Origin: an uncultured Bacteroidota bacterium | GTDB lineage: Bacteria; Bacteroidota; Bacteroidia; UBA7662 | Assembly: GCA_903856555.1 (NCBI GenBank) | Contig: CAIOCC010000095.1 | Span: forward strand, 1-6,983 | DNA: 6,983 nucleotides | Reading direction: 5' to 3' | Shown here: positions 1-5,823 of the stretch, one piece after another | Layout of the letters: each line of letters starts with the position of its first letter | Numbering within the stretch: position 1 is the stretch's first letter | Notes under the pieces: generated by a model | Database searches by the model: none | What the model was told of the DNA's origin: nothing | Seen by the model: the letters and a program-made list of their open reading frames with translations, nothing else | Program-made: the position numbers and the translations under genes

Positions 1-1394
1 AATCGCATCGCGAGCAGCCCTTCTTGCTCGGAAGGGGGATCGGTGGGTTCCAATTCACGACCTTGGGGATCCAACAACACCGGCTGCACCCCTGGCAAAG
101 GACGACCCGCATAGGTGGGTTTGAGCGGGGATAGGCCGGCCAAGGCCCCGATGAGGATGCCCCCGGTTTCGGTTTGCCACCAGGTATCGGTCACCGGACA
201 TCGCTCCCCACCCACCACGCGGTGATACCACTGCCAGGCCTCCTCGTTGATGGGTTCCCCCACCGAGCCCAAAACACGCAGCGATGACAAATCCGCCGAT
301 TGAACCGGGGCATCACCGTGCACCATCAGGGCGCGGATGGCGGTCGGAGCGGTATAAAAATGACTAACACGATGCCTCTCACATATTTTCCAAAAACGGG
401 AAGGGTCCGGGTAGGTCGGGATGCCTTCGAACATGACCACCGTCGCTCCCTGAAGCAAAGGACCGTAAGCCAAGTAACTATGGCCCGTGATCCAGCCGAT
501 ATCCGCAGTGCACCAAAACACGTCCCCTGGCGCCGTTCGAAAAACCTGGGCAAAGGAATAGGCTGTATAAACCATGTACCCACCGGTGCTGTGCAGGACG
601 CCTTTGGGTTTGCCGGTCGAACCTGAGGTGTAGAGTATAAAAAGGGGGTCTTCGGCATCCATCCAACGGGGCTCGGGCCTCGTTGTGGTTTGGTCCCAGA
701 GCCGATCCCAATCCCAACTCTGAATGTTCGGAAAGGATCGCAACGGCTTGGATGGGTCAAGACTCCCTTGAACCAGGACCTTGCGCACCGGATGATCCTG
801 CTCGGCCTCCAACAAATCCAAGGCTTCTTCGACCACGGCCCTGCAGGGCAAGTCCCGGGGGCCGCGACGGATTTTTTCCGAACATACCACCACAGCCGCC
901 CCCGCATCCGCGACCCGGTCGGCCAGACTGCGGGCCGAAAAGCCCCCAAAAACCACCGAATGAACCGCACCCAATCGGGCACAGGCCAACACCGACCATA
1001 ACAATTCGGGAATCATGGGCATGTACAAACAAACCCGGTCCCCGGCCTGGACGCCCATCGTCTGAAGCATCCCAGCGGTACGAGCCACCGCCTCTTGCAA
1101 TTCACGGTAGGTCCATTGACGGGGCGCATCGTTGGGACTGTTGGGTTCCCAAATCAACGCCACGCGATCCCCATCACGCAAGGCATGGCGATCCACCGCG
1201 TTATAACACAAATTGGTTAACCCCCCTTCAAACCAGCGAACACTGGGTTCCTCAAAATTCCAATCCAGCACCCGGTCCCAAGGCTTCTGCCAATGAAAAC
1301 CCTCGGCCACCCCGGCCCAAAACCCTTCGGGGTCTTGAACACTGCGCTGGTATTCGGCTTGGTAGCCTTCCAAATCATGGATCAGGTCAATCAT
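1..1394 (-). CDS. acs: Acetyl-CoA synthetase, N-terminal 464 residues (partial)
   Basis: AMP-forming acetate-CoA ligase: it converts acetate, ATP and CoA through acetyl-AMP to acetyl-CoA in the cytoplasm. The open frame covers about the first 70 percent of a usual protein of roughly 630-650 residues and runs off the left edge. The N-terminal domain begins EGYQAEYQRSVQDPEGFW, then KPWDRVLDWNF. The ATP-binding P-loop YTSGSTGKPKG is at 255-265, then DIGWITGHSY (298-307), GSVGEPIN (376-383) and the adenylate signature DTWWQTETGG (403-412). The C-terminal lid domain, with the lysine that is acetylated for regulation, lies beyond the window. The start is the ATG at 1394; a TGA two codons upstream rules out extension, and the N-terminus matches short Acs N-termini. 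No frameshift was found when several stretches were read in this frame. It sits 26 bases after DUF983 and may be cotranscribed with the oxidase genes. Confidence 0.95.
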   Translation of the reverse strand, partial: MIDLIHDLEGYQAEYQRSVQDPEGFWAGVAEGFHWQKPWDRVLDWNFEEPSVRWFEGGLTNLCYNAVDRHALRDGDRVALIWEPNSPNDAPRQWTYRELQEAVARTAGMLQTMGVQAGDRVCLYMPMIPELLWSVLACARLGAVHSVVFGGFSARSLADRVADAGAAVVVCSEKIRRGPRDLPCRAVVEEALDLLEAEQDHPVRKVLVQGSLDPSKPLRSFPNIQSWDWDRLWDQTTTRPEPRWMDAEDPLFILYTSGSTGKPKGVLHSTGGYMVYTAYSFAQVFRTAPGDVFWCTADIGWITGHSYLAYGPLLQGATVVMFEGIPTYPDPSRFWKICERHRVSHFYTAPTAIRALMVHGDAPVQSADLSSLRVLGSVGEPINEEAWQWYHRVVGGERCPVTDTWWQTETGGILIGALAGLSPLKPTYAGRPLPGVQPVLLDPQGRELEPTDPPSEQEGLLAMR

Positions 1395-1410
1395 GGATCA
1401 GGTCAATCAT
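1373..1410. repeat. 16-bp tandem duplication across the acs start codon
   Basis: The + strand unit AATCATGGATCAGGTC occurs twice (1373-1388 and 1389-1404), and the first six bases of a third copy follow (1405-1410). On the coding strand this gives ATG ATT three times at 16-base steps, starting at 1410, 1394 and 1378. Only the ATG at 1394 is in frame with acs. The one at 1410 gives a 7-codon ORF (MIDLIHD) whose TGA stop at 1387-1389 overlaps the acs start region. Confidence 0.9.
1387..1410 (-). CDS. Possible 7-codon upstream ORF overlapping the acs start
   Basis: The ATG at 1410 reads MIDLIHD and stops at TGA (1387-1389), overlapping the acs start codon by 8 bases. It repeats the first seven residues of Acs exactly, because the start region is duplicated. 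GAGGG at 1413-1417 lies 2 bases before this ATG and 18 bases before the acs ATG. Ribosomes may therefore load here and reinitiate at acs. Whether it is translated is unknown. Confidence 0.35.
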   Translation of the reverse strand: MIDLIHD

Positions 1411-1420
1411 TGCCCTCGCT

Positions 1421-1768
1421 TCATTCATCGCCAAACCAATACAACATAAGCACCCTTGAAAACCGCATACTCAAAGGCGATAACAACAACAAGGGAATAA
1501 AAATGCACAGACAATAAAGCCACACAGCGGGATCGTCAAAAACCAAATAAGCGAGAACGCCGAAGGTAACCGAAACCGCTACCGAGAAGGCGTAGCTGAT
1601 GTACATCGCGCCCCAAAAAAATCCGGGTTCAATTTCAAAATGAAACCCACAATGCGGACAGTCTTGGTGCATTTGGGTGGCCCTGCGCAAGTCCGTGGCA
1701 GGGTACTTGAACATGGGGCCGGTTTTGCAACGCGGACAACGCCCCTTCGCAACATCCGACCAATTCAT
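1421..1768 (-). CDS. DUF983 zinc-ribbon membrane protein
   Basis: A 115-residue protein. The N-terminal cytoplasmic part carries two CxxC knuckles, CPRC at 11-14 and CPHC at 37-40, spaced like a zinc ribbon. Two hydrophobic helices follow at about 53-77 and 82-100. The link PGFFWGAMYISYAF (48-61) is characteristic of DUF983. The function is unknown; recurrent linkage to cytochrome oxidase genes suggests a part in oxidase biogenesis, but there is no direct evidence here. The ATG lies 5 bases after the previous stop, with an AGGGA directly abutting it, closer than a normal Shine-Dalgarno spacing. The TGA stop is 26 bases before the acs start. Confidence 0.85.
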   Translation of the reverse strand: MNWSDVAKGRCPRCKTGPMFKYPATDLRRATQMHQDCPHCGFHFEIEPGFFWGAMYISYAFSVAVSVTFGVLAYLVFDDPAVWLYCLCIFIPLLLLSPLSMRFSRVLMLYWFGDE

Positions 1769-1773
1769 TCCCT

Positions 1774-2070
1774 TTAGTTTTCGAGAATCTGGCGCCGACG
1801 TTCTTCGACCTCCTCAAAGCGACGCTGCCGGTGCCAATACAAACCACCGACCGTCCCCACCACCAAAAAAGGCATGGCCAGCAAATAAAGGATTCCTTTG
1901 TTAAGGCCCTTGCCCACTGCCTTTTGGTCATCCTTGCGGTTCGACTCCAGCGATGTCTTGCACATGGGGCATTGGGCAGCGGATTCCTGGGTTCCTGCAA
2001 CCAGGGTCAAAATCATAACAAAACCCAGACCAAAGGCGACCGAACGAAGCGAAGAAAGGAGAAAGGGCAT
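1774..2070 (-). CDS. Small membrane protein with a periplasmic CPMC motif
   Basis: A 98-residue protein with a hydrophobic N-terminal segment ending in Ala-rich residues (about 10-32, possibly a signal peptide cleaved near SAAQ). The motif CPMC follows at 34-37 (QCPMCKTSLESN). A polar stretch leads to a second hydrophobic helix at about 58-79 (NKGILYLLAMPFLVVG), and the tail is charged and Glu/Arg-rich (81-96). I know of no named function. Similar small CPMC proteins occur beside DUF420 in Bacteroidota oxidase clusters, from memory. The CxxC would face the periplasm if the signal-anchor prediction is right, so thiol redox or copper binding is plausible but unproven. The gene lies 19 bases after DUF420 and 5 bases before DUF983. 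There is no Shine-Dalgarno site; the region before the ATG is AT-rich. Confidence 0.8.
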   Translation of the reverse strand: MPFLLSSLRSVAFGLGFVMILTLVAGTQESAAQCPMCKTSLESNRKDDQKAVGKGLNKGILYLLAMPFLVVGTVGGLYWHRQRRFEEVEERRRQILEN

Positions 2071-2089
2071 ATTATCTGTTGTTAGGGAA

Positions 2090-2629
2090 TCAAAAAGAAT
2101 AATAAGGAGAGATCATCAAATAAACCAATACGCCAGTGGAGGTGACATAGAGCCAAATCGGCATCGACCAGCGAGTTAAACGGCGATGGGTTTCAATCTG
2201 AGCGCTCAGCGCATAGTAAAAGGACAGCAAAACCATGGGCAAAACCACCGCAGCCAGAACAATATGCGATATCAAAATCGTTAGGTAAAAAGGCCGAAGC
2301 GGATTGGACTCCGGGAACTTGGTTTCGATCCCGAAGGAATGAAACAAAACATAGGATAACAAAAAAACCGTCGAAAGCCCAAAGGCGGTCAGGTTTAGTT
2401 TTTTGTGCCAATCAATCCGATGCAAACGGATCATGCGCCAGCTCAGGAGCAAAAGCACCGTGCAAATCGCGTTGAGGGTGGCGTTGAGACGAGGCAGCCA
2501 GGGCACAAACCAGGGAAGGCTGCTTTGTTGAGGCAAATTATTGAGCAAAATCACCAGGCCCAAAACCACCAGGGAAAGGGTCCCTACGATTCTTTTGGCG
2601 TTCCGATTCTGCGAGGTGGTGTCGGTCAT
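2090..2629 (-). CDS. DUF420 membrane protein, CtaM/YozB-like oxidase assembly factor
   Basis: A 179-residue protein with five hydrophobic helices (about 13-31, 50-66, 79-97, 114-137, 156-173). It fits the DUF420 family in length and in its marks: LNATLNAICTVLLLLSW, the histidines His75 (WHKKLN), His97 (LFHSFG) and His122 (ISHIVLA), and PIWLYVTSTGVLVYLM near the C-terminus. DUF420 includes CtaM of Staphylococcus aureus and YozB of Bacillus; CtaM is needed for a working aa3-type oxidase. The conserved histidines could bind metal or heme, but that is inference. It starts at an ATG nine bases after the SCO-like stop, and its position among oxidase genes supports an assembly role. Confidence 0.85.
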   Translation of the reverse strand: MTDTTSQNRNAKRIVGTLSLVVLGLVILLNNLPQQSSLPWFVPWLPRLNATLNAICTVLLLLSWRMIRLHRIDWHKKLNLTAFGLSTVFLLSYVLFHSFGIETKFPESNPLRPFYLTILISHIVLAAVVLPMVLLSFYYALSAQIETHRRLTRWSMPIWLYVTSTGVLVYLMISPYYSF

Positions 2630-2638
2630 GACTCAAAA

Positions 2639-3295
2639 TTAAACACGGCGCCGTCTTTTGTTAGGCGTATTGGCGTATTCGGCAATCAGGGTCCGCGTAT
2701 CCTCCATCAAACGATCGGTTTGGTCTTTGAGAACCCCGCGGTAAAAGCCCCGCACCCTGCCCTGGCGATCCACCAACAAAGTCAAATCCTCCTGGGGAAT
2801 CTGACGGAACAGTTGCTGCCAATCCGGGGTAAAGACCCGAAGTTCCCTCCATAATTCCGCTTTGGAGGCCGAATCCAAGATTCTTTCCAAAGGTTGCATG
2901 TCCGCAAACAAGACCGCCGAATCCAAGTCCTTCACGGCCCCATCGTTCACCCCCAAACAAAACTGATGGACCAGGGGATTCGATCGAAACACATCCCGTA
3001 CCCGGGCCGCTTGTTTGGACCGCAGGGACAGTCGATGAACTGGACCGTCGTTGCGCACCAAATGCAGAATATGGACCGGATTGCCCGAGCCCTGCGTCCA
3101 TTCTTTGACTCCGGGGAGAACAAAATACAGGGTATCGTCCGGATGGGTTTTGCCGTCAAGAACGGCCGTGGGCAGGACCTTGCGTGGTCCGTAAATGGGA
3201 AGGGACTGGTATCGGTTCTCGGCCGTATTGACGTACAACAAGTAAATCACTACGGGGAGGCCCAGCATCAAAAAGAGCAGGCCGTACTGGCGCAT
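2639..3295 (-). CDS. SCO1/SenC-like membrane-anchored protein lacking the copper ligands
   Basis: A 218-residue protein with one N-terminal signal anchor (about 4-22) and a soluble, probably periplasmic domain. SCO proteins deliver copper to the CuA site of oxidase subunit II. Two parts resemble Bacteroidota SCO proteins: RYQSLPIYGPRKV after the anchor, and the C-terminal LTLLVDRQGRVRGFYRG followed by DRLMEDTRTL, which matches the last strand and helix of the thioredoxin fold. The copper-binding CxxxC motif is absent. The only cysteine is Cys113 in HQFCLGV, and the ligand His before the LLVD strand is replaced by acidic or polar residues (PQED). The frame is intact, so this is divergence and not a frameshift. 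The protein ends in a basic KRRRRV tail. The chosen ATG overlaps the subunit IV stop; a TTG six codons upstream is less likely. Alternatively it is a redox or structural chaperone that no longer binds copper. Confidence 0.72.
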   Translation of the reverse strand: MRQYGLLFLMLGLPVVIYLLYVNTAENRYQSLPIYGPRKVLPTAVLDGKTHPDDTLYFVLPGVKEWTQGSGNPVHILHLVRNDGPVHRLSLRSKQAARVRDVFRSNPLVHQFCLGVNDGAVKDLDSAVLFADMQPLERILDSASKAELWRELRVFTPDWQQLFRQIPQEDLTLLVDRQGRVRGFYRGVLKDQTDRLMEDTRTLIAEYANTPNKRRRRV

Positions 3296-3606
3296 CAGCG
3301 CAGTGTAAACCAATAATCCGACTCGTACATCAGGGCTGCAATCACGCCCAAGACAAAAATGGTCGGTAACAAAATGCTATAAATCAGGTTGATTTTCTCG
3401 AATTTGAGGTGCATGAAATAGGCCACGATGTAGAAGGCCTTGAGCAGGGTCAAGGCGATGTAAATCGCGTTCTTGATGGGCTTGGCCATGAACGCCTCTG
3501 GGATGGCCAGGGCGATCACAAATTCCACCGCAGTGATGGCAAAGAGGACCCAAAAAACCCTCCAGATACCACGGATATCAAAACTGTTGCTGTGTTCCCC
3601 TGACAT
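3295..3606 (-). CDS. ctaF: Cytochrome c oxidase subunit IV (prokaryotic COX4 family)
   Basis: A 103-residue three-helix membrane protein (about 16-35, 45-66, 74-93) with the hallmark YIVAYFMHLKFE at 59-70, typical of the small prokaryotic subunit IV (COX4_pro). It is an accessory oxidase subunit thought to stabilise subunit I and the copper B site. The frame is open for 43 more codons upstream into the subunit III gene, but that part is unrelated shadow sequence. Homology and the gene boundary favour the ATG of MSGEHSNSFD, 25 bases after the preceding stop. No Shine-Dalgarno site is visible. The TGA stop overlaps the next ATG as TGATG. Confidence 0.9.
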   Translation of the reverse strand: MSGEHSNSFDIRGIWRVFWVLFAITAVEFVIALAIPEAFMAKPIKNAIYIALTLLKAFYIVAYFMHLKFEKINLIYSILLPTIFVLGVIAALMYESDYWFTLR

Positions 3607-3631
3607 GGACAATAAATTTAGGGAGAGGTGA

Positions 3632-4315
3632 TTAGATGAGGTAAAAGAACGTGAAAACAAAGACCCATACCAAGTCCACAAAGTGCCAGTACAAGCCGAT
3701 TTTTTCGATGGTTTCGTAGGTGCCCCGGCGGTCAAAAACCCCGGCCATGGTCATGATGGTAACAATTATATTGATCACCACCCCACTAAAAACGTGGAAG
3801 CCATGAAAACCGGTGATCGTAAAAAACAAATTGGTGAAATTCACCTGGCCCGGAGTGCCATCGGCGTTCACAAAAGGATTGGAACCCCACCAAGCACCGT
3901 CGTGGTGAAGGTGGCTCCATTCCCAGGCCTGGCAGCCCAAAAAGGCGATACCGCCCAGGATGGTCCAAAACATCCATTTGACCACTTCGTTCCGAGCCCC
4001 GCGGTGACCGGCTTCGACCGCCAACACCATCGTGACCGAACTCATGATGAGGATAAAGGTCATAATGCCCACAAAAACCAGGGGGAAATGACCGTGAATA
4101 AAGGGAACGGCCGCAAAGACATCATCGGGAACCGGCCAGCTCAACGATGAAAAACGGAGGGCCGCATAGGCCAACAAAAGGGCCGAAAAGGTAAAGGCGT
4201 CGGATAAGAGGAAGAACCACATCATCAGCTTGCCATAACTGGCGCCGAAGGGTTCGTTTCCGCCGTCCCAAAGTTTACCGGAGGTCGAAAGAGCAGGGGA
4301 GCTGTGCGATGACAT
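3632..4315 (-). CDS. ctaE: Cytochrome c oxidase subunit III (second copy)
   Basis: A 227-residue subunit III with five hydrophobic helices at about 30-53, 79-100, 113-132, 158-190 and 207-227. Family marks include KLMMWFFLLSDAFTF in the first helix, the acidic VEAGHRG (Glu101) after the second, QAWEW (Glu133), FTITGFHGFHVFSG (His171, His174) in the fourth, and the terminal IGLYWHFVDLVWVFVFTFFYL. It is closer to canonical subunit III than its upstream neighbour. It has a longer polar loop at 134-158, probably on the periplasmic side. The ATG start has no clear Shine-Dalgarno site. The stop is 25 bases before subunit IV. Assignment to subunit III is secure; the symbol follows Bacillus-style naming. 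Confidence 0.93.
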   Translation of the reverse strand: MSSHSSPALSTSGKLWDGGNEPFGASYGKLMMWFFLLSDAFTFSALLLAYAALRFSSLSWPVPDDVFAAVPFIHGHFPLVFVGIMTFILIMSSVTMVLAVEAGHRGARNEVVKWMFWTILGGIAFLGCQAWEWSHLHHDGAWWGSNPFVNADGTPGQVNFTNLFFTITGFHGFHVFSGVVINIIVTIMTMAGVFDRRGTYETIEKIGLYWHFVDLVWVFVFTFFYLI

Positions 4316-4340
4316 ACGATGATTTAAACGATTCCGAAAT

Positions 4341-4925
4341 TTAGTGCATCCACCACAAGAATGCGTAAAGGTAAAGCCAAAGTACGGTAAGAAAGTGCCA
4401 AAAAATGGCCAAAAGGCGCATTCCCAGCAAGGACTTGGAATGGATATCCAAACGGAATGCTTTGTAGAGCATCACCCCCACCGCCAAAATTGCGGCTGCG
4501 ATGTGCAGAGCATGCATCCCGGACAGCACATACAAGAACGAACCGGAAGGATTCCCGACCAGGAAAATTCCCTGATCGGTGCACTGCCGGTAGGCGTAGA
4601 GTTGAGAAGCCAAGAAGGCCAAACCAAGCAATCCGGTCCCCCCCAGGTAGGCGCGCAATGCAGGGAACTCGTTGCGACGGGCCGATTTGCGGGCAAATTC
4701 CAAACTAAGGGTGGATACCACGACCAACACCGTTGACAGGGCAAAGGCCCCGGGCAATTGAAAGTCCAACCAATTCCCATCGGCTCTTCGAACCATGTAA
4801 GCCGACGTCAAACCGGCAAACAACATGAAAACGGAAACCAAGAAGCCCCACAACAAAAACTCCAAAGGATGCACCGCCGAACGAGGGGCCGGGGAAGACG
4901 ATTTGGCTAAAGGTTTGGTGCTCAT
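4341..4925 (-). CDS. Cytochrome c oxidase subunit III family protein, short form (first of two)
   Basis: A 194-residue member of the heme-copper oxidase subunit III family, which binds subunit I in the membrane and helps stabilise the oxidase. Five hydrophobic helices are visible at about 23-45, 60-77, 96-112, 128-150 and 172-192. This matches the short form lacking the first two helices of seven-helix subunit III. Recognisable elements are HPLEFLLW before helix 1, SLEFARK with Glu76 after helix 2, LSGMHALHI (His138, His141) in helix 4, and FWHFLTVLWLYLY in helix 5. The N-terminal 20 residues are a polar Ser/Pro/Lys-rich cytoplasmic tail. It follows ctaB after 31 bases and precedes a second subunit III gene by 25 bases. 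Tandem subunit III paralogues are common in Bacteroidota oxidase clusters. Which paralogue is the canonical subunit, and whether both enter one complex, cannot be told from sequence. Confidence 0.88.
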   Translation of the reverse strand: MSTKPLAKSSSPAPRSAVHPLEFLLWGFLVSVFMLFAGLTSAYMVRRADGNWLDFQLPGAFALSTVLVVVSTLSLEFARKSARRNEFPALRAYLGGTGLLGLAFLASQLYAYRQCTDQGIFLVGNPSGSFLYVLSGMHALHIAAAILAVGVMLYKAFRLDIHSKSLLGMRLLAIFWHFLTVLWLYLYAFLWWMH

Positions 4926-4928
4926 GGG

Positions 4929-4933
4929 TTCCT
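4929..4933 (-). promoter_or_regulatory. Ribosome binding site of the first subunit III gene
   Basis: AGGAA on the minus strand, three bases before the ATG at 4925. It is one of the clearer Shine-Dalgarno sites in the window. It decides the start in favour of MSTKPLAK rather than the TTG six codons upstream. Confidence 0.5.
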
Positions 4934-4956
4934 GCGGATTCAAGGGTTAAAGGAAA

Positions 4957-5823
4957 TTAAACGGCATCCAGCCAATAGGCCAGCTGCACCACCGGCAAGT
5001 AAATAAAACTTGCAAACATTAGTTTGCGTGCATCGCCCACATCGGCCCCCCGGTAAAGCTTCCAAGCCGCGAACACAAAGCCCAGCGAAGCCACCAAACA
5101 AACCATGGCCCCCACCCCACCCTGAAAACCGTACCACCAAGGAGCCAAACCCAGGGGAATAAGAGCACAGGTGTACACCAAGATAATCCGCGCCGTCCCG
5201 GTCTGTGGATCGTTGCGGGTCGGTAACAAATGAAAACCAGCCCGTTGATAATCCTCGTGCAAAACCCAGGCAATGGACCAAAAATGCGGAAATTGCCAAA
5301 AAAATTGAACCAAAAACAACAAGCCGGCCTCCAGATTCAAATGACCGTGGTGGGCAGCGTAGCCAATGAGGACCGGCATCGCCCCGGGGAAGGCCCCGAC
5401 AAAAACCGCCACCGGCGTGATTTTTTTGAGGGGCGTGTAGGCAAAAGCATAACTCAAAAGGGCCACGGCACCCATGGCGACGCTGAGCGGGGTGGTACCC
5501 CAAGCCAAGACCGCCAACCCTGCCAGGCCCAGGGCCAAGGCCAAGGTCCATGCTTCGGGTAGTCCCATACGCCCGCTGGGTACCGGGCGGCCCAAAGTGC
5601 GGTGCATGAGGGCATCGGTGTGTCGTTCAATGATTTGGTTCAAGCCGTTCGATGCCCCGGTAACCAAGAATCCTCCGAGAGCCAGCCAAGCCATGACCGA
5701 GCCCGAAAAGTCGGGACCTGCCGCAATGAGGTAACCCAAGACGGCCGAAAAGACCACCAGCATGGACAACCTCAGTTTGATGAACTGCCCGTAATCGCGG
5801 AATCGTTGGGTCATCGCCATCAT
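4957..5823 (-). CDS. ctaB: Protoheme IX farnesyltransferase (heme O synthase)
   Basis: A 288-residue UbiA-superfamily membrane prenyltransferase. It transfers a farnesyl group from farnesyl diphosphate to the vinyl group of heme B to make heme O, the substrate of CtaA. The first polyprenyl-diphosphate binding motif is at residues 58-80: SNGLNQIIE, then D70, then MHRTLGRP. The conserved YTPLKK is at 129-134, and the second motif, HEDYQRAG with LLP following, is at 189-201. Several hydrophobic helices fill the rest, and the length is normal for CtaB/CyoE. The frame is open well upstream, inside ctaA, but homology begins at MMAMTQRFRDYGQFIKLRLS. The ATG at 5823 forms an ATGA overlap with the ctaA stop. 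The second Met (5820) or fourth Met (5814) are possible alternative starts. Overlap with ctaA implies coupled translation and balanced amounts of the two heme enzymes. Confidence 0.95.
   Translation of the reverse strand: MMAMTQRFRDYGQFIKLRLSMLVVFSAVLGYLIAAGPDFSGSVMAWLALGGFLVTGASNGLNQIIERHTDALMHRTLGRPVPSGRMGLPEAWTLALALGLAGLAVLAWGTTPLSVAMGAVALLSYAFAYTPLKKITPVAVFVGAFPGAMPVLIGYAAHHGHLNLEAGLLFLVQFFWQFPHFWSIAWVLHEDYQRAGFHLLPTRNDPQTGTARIILVYTCALIPLGLAPWWYGFQGGVGAMVCLVASLGFVFAAWKLYRGADVGDARKLMFASFIYLPVVQLAYWLDAV

Noticed and set aside
326..982. Minus-strand open frame inside acs, suggesting a possible frameshift
   Set aside because: Several segments were read in the true acs frame (P-loop at about 600-660, FYTAPT at about 340-360, left edge). 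All share the same phase as the start at 1394, so acs is continuous and this frame is a shadow.
683..1459. Long plus-strand open frame opposite acs
   Set aside because: It is antisense to a clearly identified acs gene, is very rich in Pro and Arg, has no recognisable domain, and results from the codon bias of the opposite strand.
3296..3313. TTG start six codons upstream of the SCO-like ATG
   Set aside because: The ATG at 3295 overlaps the subunit IV stop as TGATG and gives a normal short cytoplasmic lead (MRQYG) before the anchor.
3607..3735. 43-codon upstream extension of subunit IV
   Set aside because: It overlaps the subunit III coding end, has no family similarity, and the ATG of MSGEHSNSFD gives the usual subunit IV length.
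4926..4943. TTG start six codons upstream of the first subunit III ATG
   Set aside because: AGGAA lies at a usable distance from the ATG at 4925, and a TTG is less likely.
5521..5550. Repeated GGCCAA units in ctaB
   Set aside because: They encode the alternating Leu-Ala of a membrane helix and are explained by codon use.
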